Part shown: positions 62,101-64,000 of the stretch, in pieces
Position numbering within the stretch: the stretch's first letter is position 1
Layout of the letters: the number at the start of each line of letters is the position of its first letter
Notes under the pieces: model-generated
What the model saw: only the letters and a program-made list of their open reading frames with translations
Told to the model about the DNA's origin: nothing
Database searches by the model: none
Program-made: the position numbers and the translations under genes
DNA from: Spirosoma rigui
GTDB lineage: Bacteria; Bacteroidota; Bacteroidia; Cytophagales; Spirosomataceae
DNA length: 64,000 nucleotides
Reading direction: 5' to 3'
Assembly: GCF_002067135.1 (NCBI RefSeq)
Contig: NZ_CP020105.1
Coordinates: forward strand, 3,162,001-3,226,000

Positions 62101-62747
62101 AAACGATCGAGCGCAAAAACACCGATGATGACGGCGTTGAGCGGCCAGCATACTCGCTGATGACGGGTTTTATCGGGACGGCATCCATCACCGAAGCGTT
62201 ATCCGAAAACGGCAGTTCGGCAAACGCCTACCGGTTGTTGCAGCAGCAGGATTACCCGTCCTGGCTGTACTCGGTGGTCAACGGGGCTACGTCCATCTGG
62301 GAGCGGCTCAATTCGTACACGGTGGAGAACGGCTTTGGCGGTAACAACAGCATGAACTCCTTCAATCACTATTCGTTCGGAGCGGTAGCGTCGTGGATGT
62401 ACAACTATTCACTGGGTATTCAGCGGCATCCGCAGAAAGCCGGTTTCAGCGAGATTGTGCTGAAACCGACCCCCGACCCAACCAAAAAAATGACGTTTGC
62501 CAAAGGCTACTACGATTCGGTGTATGGCCGCATCAGCAGCGAGTGGGCATGGCAAGGCAACAACTGGCGCTATAAAACAAGCATCCCGGCCAATACCACG
62601 GCTACGTTGTACCTGCCCGCCAGCCGCATGAGCCAGGTTACCGAAAATGGCAAACCTGTTACGCAGCGGAAAGGGATTCGTCAGGAGAACGGGCAGGTTA
62701 TTTTGCCCCTTGATTCGGGCACGTACGCTTTCGTCATAACACCTTAA
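59133..62747 (+). CDS. GH78 alpha-L-rhamnosidase, secreted
   Basis: 1204 residues from ATG 59133 (MKFLLLPFLLLLSLANTAFA), a signal peptide; the frame is open for 31 more codons upstream. The order is that of the Bac_rhamnosid family: N-terminal Ig-like domain (LAVDYQPTPLGIDQATPHFS), a beta-sandwich with an insertion of about 180 residues, the N-domain block RARLYVTARGIYEMYLNGTR, and the catalytic (alpha/alpha)6 barrel with DTPARNERMGWSGDISVFSR, which carries the conserved acidic residues, then GGFGGTLWGSAGIVVAWEAY. C-terminal beta domain ends VILPLDSGTYAFVI. It removes rhamnose from plant or bacterial glycans, probably periplasmic or surface-bound. A GH20 gene lies downstream on the opposite strand. 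Confidence 0.93.
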   Translation: MKFLLLPFLLLLSLANTAFAASIIDNLAVDYQPTPLGIDQATPHFSWQMKAPGNGRGYAQKAYRILVTDATNQPVWDSKRVNTSLSHGITYAGRPLQPTTRYTWTVTVWDNTNTQSTSSSWFETGLMNPDSSAWSGATWIGGGDADLVFYPHYLSVYKIQFGLQLDKATGSTKAAFVLGANDRRLMNRDLNIMGVQNGPDQSYIAFELDITSVSDDPAGLAKLNVYRVGYAKNDKADVPFKTLDIPRSLINSANKYERHQVLIACNFGLFELFVDGRDDANRLKENTTAPPSRFGPRGFNLNPVGSGNNFISFPMVADIGFRVGSNQTAHFSGVEVRNFRYPSNALFTENLGQEPYNGIFKSGKLTVEKGQYTIKGEALITADPGRNAAPMLRSTFTTQAKPIARARLYVTARGIYEMYLNGTRVSNDYFNPGLTQYNKHHMYQTYDITRAVKSGQKNAIGAWLSEGWWSGNITFSGESWNYFGDRQSLLSKLVITYADGSEQVVTSSPGQWKLFTDGPVRYGSFFQGEVYDATKESLVTNWSTPGYADAGWKPAVAVPLKGNAYEGSFTDPMGRKSSMDYSTFKLVGQMGDNASLVKTLPALNVSEVRPKVFVYDMGQNMVGFPQILIKNGRKGQVITLRYAEVKYPDLPDYKDNTGMVMMENIRAALTQDLYTLKGGDETIQPRFTFHGYRYLELTGLNQAVPAADVKGLVISSIKGLSSQYETSNPLVNKLWQNITWSLRSNFLSIPTDTPARNERMGWSGDISVFSRSATYLTNADLFLRRHLLAMRDVQAETGRFTDVAPMGGGFGGTLWGSAGIVVAWEAYRQYGDVALLTEHYDAMKRYTQFLESKIDKETGILNEGPLGDWLSPEGNKNDNTLFWMAYYAYDLAIMNKVATLLGKPDDAAQFMKRHDEIKTAWNAIYVDRATHKTVKSGLKTATMGPPSQQPQAQTSDKGQVIDTQASYAIPLALGLFDDVNKPFAVQHLNETIERKNTDDDGVERPAYSLMTGFIGTASITEALSENGSSANAYRLLQQQDYPSWLYSVVNGATSIWERLNSYTVENGFGGNNSMNSFNHYSFGAVASWMYNYSLGIQRHPQKAGFSEIVLKPTPDPTKKMTFAKGYYDSVYGRISSEWAWQGNNWRYKTSIPANTTATLYLPASRMSQVTENGKPVTQRKGIRQENGQVILPLDSGTYAFVITP

Positions 62748-62791
62748 ACATTCATTACCCCCGCTTTCCCTTCTATTCATTCCGTGATGCC

Positions 62792-62837
62792 CAAAACCAG
62801 CGCAGCCCGATCAACTGATCGGGCTGCGCTGGTTTTG
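62792..62837. terminator. 22-bp perfect hairpin between convergent GH78 and GH20 genes
   Basis: A perfect 22-base-pair stem (62792-62813 with 62816-62837) around a 2-base centre, between the stops at 62747 and 62868. No T-run; likely a bidirectional terminator. Confidence 0.75.
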
Positions 62838-62867
62838 AGGGTAAATAGGGCCTAACCTGACAGCTCT

Positions 62868-64000
62868 TTAGGGGTTAATCGTGACCGTTTGTCCGGCACG
62901 GCCTGCTGCGTTGAACACTTTGAATTTAACCGGCCCGGTGTGCGAAACGGGCTGGGAATAGACGGGGCTTTGCGCGGAGGGTTCAGTCCCGTCCGTTGTG
63001 TAACGAATGGTCAGGCCGGGAAACTGCACGTTGGCTGCTACTTTGCCACCGATGACTTTAGCGCCTACGGGTGGTATGCGGTACTGGTAGCCACCCGCAA
63101 AAACGTCCAGGCGGGGTAATTCCCGTTTGCCCACAGTGTTGATGAATACAGACCAGGCCTGGTTGTACAATTCGTTGCTGCGGGCCGTATTCTGCTCGGT
63201 GGCCCAGCTGGGGTCATTTGCCCAGGCCCGTTCGGCAACGGCCAGCAGCTTGGGCAGCATCTTATACTCGAACTGCTGGGTGGTGCGGTTAGTCTCCGAC
63301 CAGAGGGGCGACTCGATACCCACCAGATTGGCTTTTCCGCTCGCCGTTATCGCTTCCCGGCCTTTAATGAGGGCGGGGTTGATTGGTTTCCCTGTAATGT
63401 CGTCTTTCAGATTCCGCAGGTAATTGTAGGGGATAAACGAGAAGGGCTTATCAATGTCTACGTAGCCGCCCCAATATTGCCCCGGCTCCTCCGACGAGGG
63501 GGTATAGGCAAGGTCGAGGTACAAGTGGGTGACACCGGTGAGGATAACTTTATAACCCGCATTTGCCATCCGGTAGGCCAGATCTTCGGCGCCGGAACCC
63601 GGACTGTTTTTCCAGACATTGACCCGGAAATTCTGGGACGAGAAGGTTTCGTTCGGTATCCAGACCATTTTGCCGTTCTGGTTAACTTTCTTCAAACCAA
63701 TTTCCTCCCAACCCGACAGGAACAGCCCCCGGCTTTTGAGCAGCTGGTTGACCTTGCCGAAGTAGTAGTACCAGAGATCGTCGGTAGTTTTGACGGATTT
63801 GTTGGTCGCCATCAGCTTCTGCACGGCGGGCGACTTTTCCCACACGCCCTCCGGAACTTCATCGCCCCCGAAGTGAATAGTTTTCAACGGCGCACCGGCT
63901 TCCTGGTACATCGCCCGTAAATCGTCGACTACGCGTTCCATGAAGGTATAAACAGACGGAACGGCTACGTTGATAACGTTATCGTCCCAGCCCTGTACCG
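62868..64000 (-). CDS. GH20 beta-N-acetylhexosaminidase (N-terminal part outside window)
   Basis: The open frame reaches the right edge (VQGWDDNVINVAVPSVYTFM precedes the ATG at 63941), so the start and N-terminal domain lie beyond 64000. The catalytic motif TIHFGGDEVPEGVWE holds the Asp-Glu pair of family 20. Further matches are LFLSGWEEIG and YWGGYVDIDKPFSF. The final 80 residues form a beta-rich domain (chitobiase C-like, TIRYTTDGTEPSAQSPVYSQ). The enzyme releases N-acetylglucosamine or galactosamine from chitin or glycan ends. Co-location with GH78 suggests use of mixed glycans. Confidence 0.9.
   Translation of the reverse strand, partial: VQGWDDNVINVAVPSVYTFMERVVDDLRAMYQEAGAPLKTIHFGGDEVPEGVWEKSPAVQKLMATNKSVKTTDDLWYYYFGKVNQLLKSRGLFLSGWEEIGLKKVNQNGKMVWIPNETFSSQNFRVNVWKNSPGSGAEDLAYRMANAGYKVILTGVTHLYLDLAYTPSSEEPGQYWGGYVDIDKPFSFIPYNYLRNLKDDITGKPINPALIKGREAITASGKANLVGIESPLWSETNRTTQQFEYKMLPKLLAVAERAWANDPSWATEQNTARSNELYNQAWSVFINTVGKRELPRLDVFAGGYQYRIPPVGAKVIGGKVAANVQFPGLTIRYTTDGTEPSAQSPVYSQPVSHTGPVKFKVFNAAGRAGQTVTINP

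Overview
The window is a chromosomal stretch of a moderately GC-rich member of the Bacteroidota. It most resembles the order Cytophagales, family Spirosomataceae (Spirosoma or a close relative). This rests on gene content (CdaA, BatB/BatC-like pair, CvfB-type S1 protein, YtxH, SCO, Mqo, many small outer-membrane beta-barrels), on short or absent Shine-Dalgarno sequences, and on repeated matches to the Bacteroidota promoter form TTG-N(17-23)-TAnnTTTG. It is an inference from family recognition, not from a search. I see no phage, insertion sequence, CRISPR array or integrase; the window reads as ordinary chromosome with a few accessory islands.

Layout. 1-5858: an ECF sigma factor (cut by the left edge), a membrane anti-sigma-like TPR protein, a cytosolic-looking subtilase and a large TPR-CHAT (caspase-like) protein in one tight operon; this is the most interesting system here. 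5877-9982: YceI, a small secreted protein, a membrane-anchored AraC-type regulator, a DEDDh exonuclease and a CvfB-like RNA-binding protein. 9992-16734: FUSC membrane protein, an unknown, then a pentose-phosphate block (rpiB divergent from zwf - cupin - pgl). 16822-23699: SDR, AraC-type regulator, nitrilase, fumC, small proteins, mqo. 23871-28181: DUF1028 and DUF2279 proteins, two tandem paralogous outer-membrane barrels and a HAD phosphatase. 28260-31736: a second ECF operon (sigma - small membrane protein - Spy/CnrX-like sensor - YHYH - MORN - SCO) that looks like an envelope or metal stress module. 31760-34152: glutamine-synthetase-like enzyme plus an APH-fold kinase. 34553-42345: small proteins, barrel, cdaA, rnz, STAS, purC, thiolase, TPR and VWA (Bat-like) proteins.

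42447-51150 carries three tRNA genes (Ser-GCT, Pro-TGG, Arg-TCT), two with near-perfect TTG-N20-TAnnTTTG promoters, plus small membrane proteins, a Tat-like secreted SDR, an M3 metallopeptidase and the potassium transporter kup. 51151-51835 is an AT-rich gap in front of a 1051-residue secreted SGNH hydrolase with Thr-Pro linkers and a recently duplicated module. The right end holds YtxH and membrane stress-type proteins, an S41 peptidase, a GH78 alpha-L-rhamnosidase and the C-terminal part of a GH20 beta-N-acetylhexosaminidase cut by the window edge.

Many gene ends carry long, nearly perfect hairpins without a U-tract, often between convergent genes. They are listed as terminators with that caveat. 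Start codons were moved inward from the longest open frame where a signal peptide, family start or promoter indicated it; these choices are stated in each entry.
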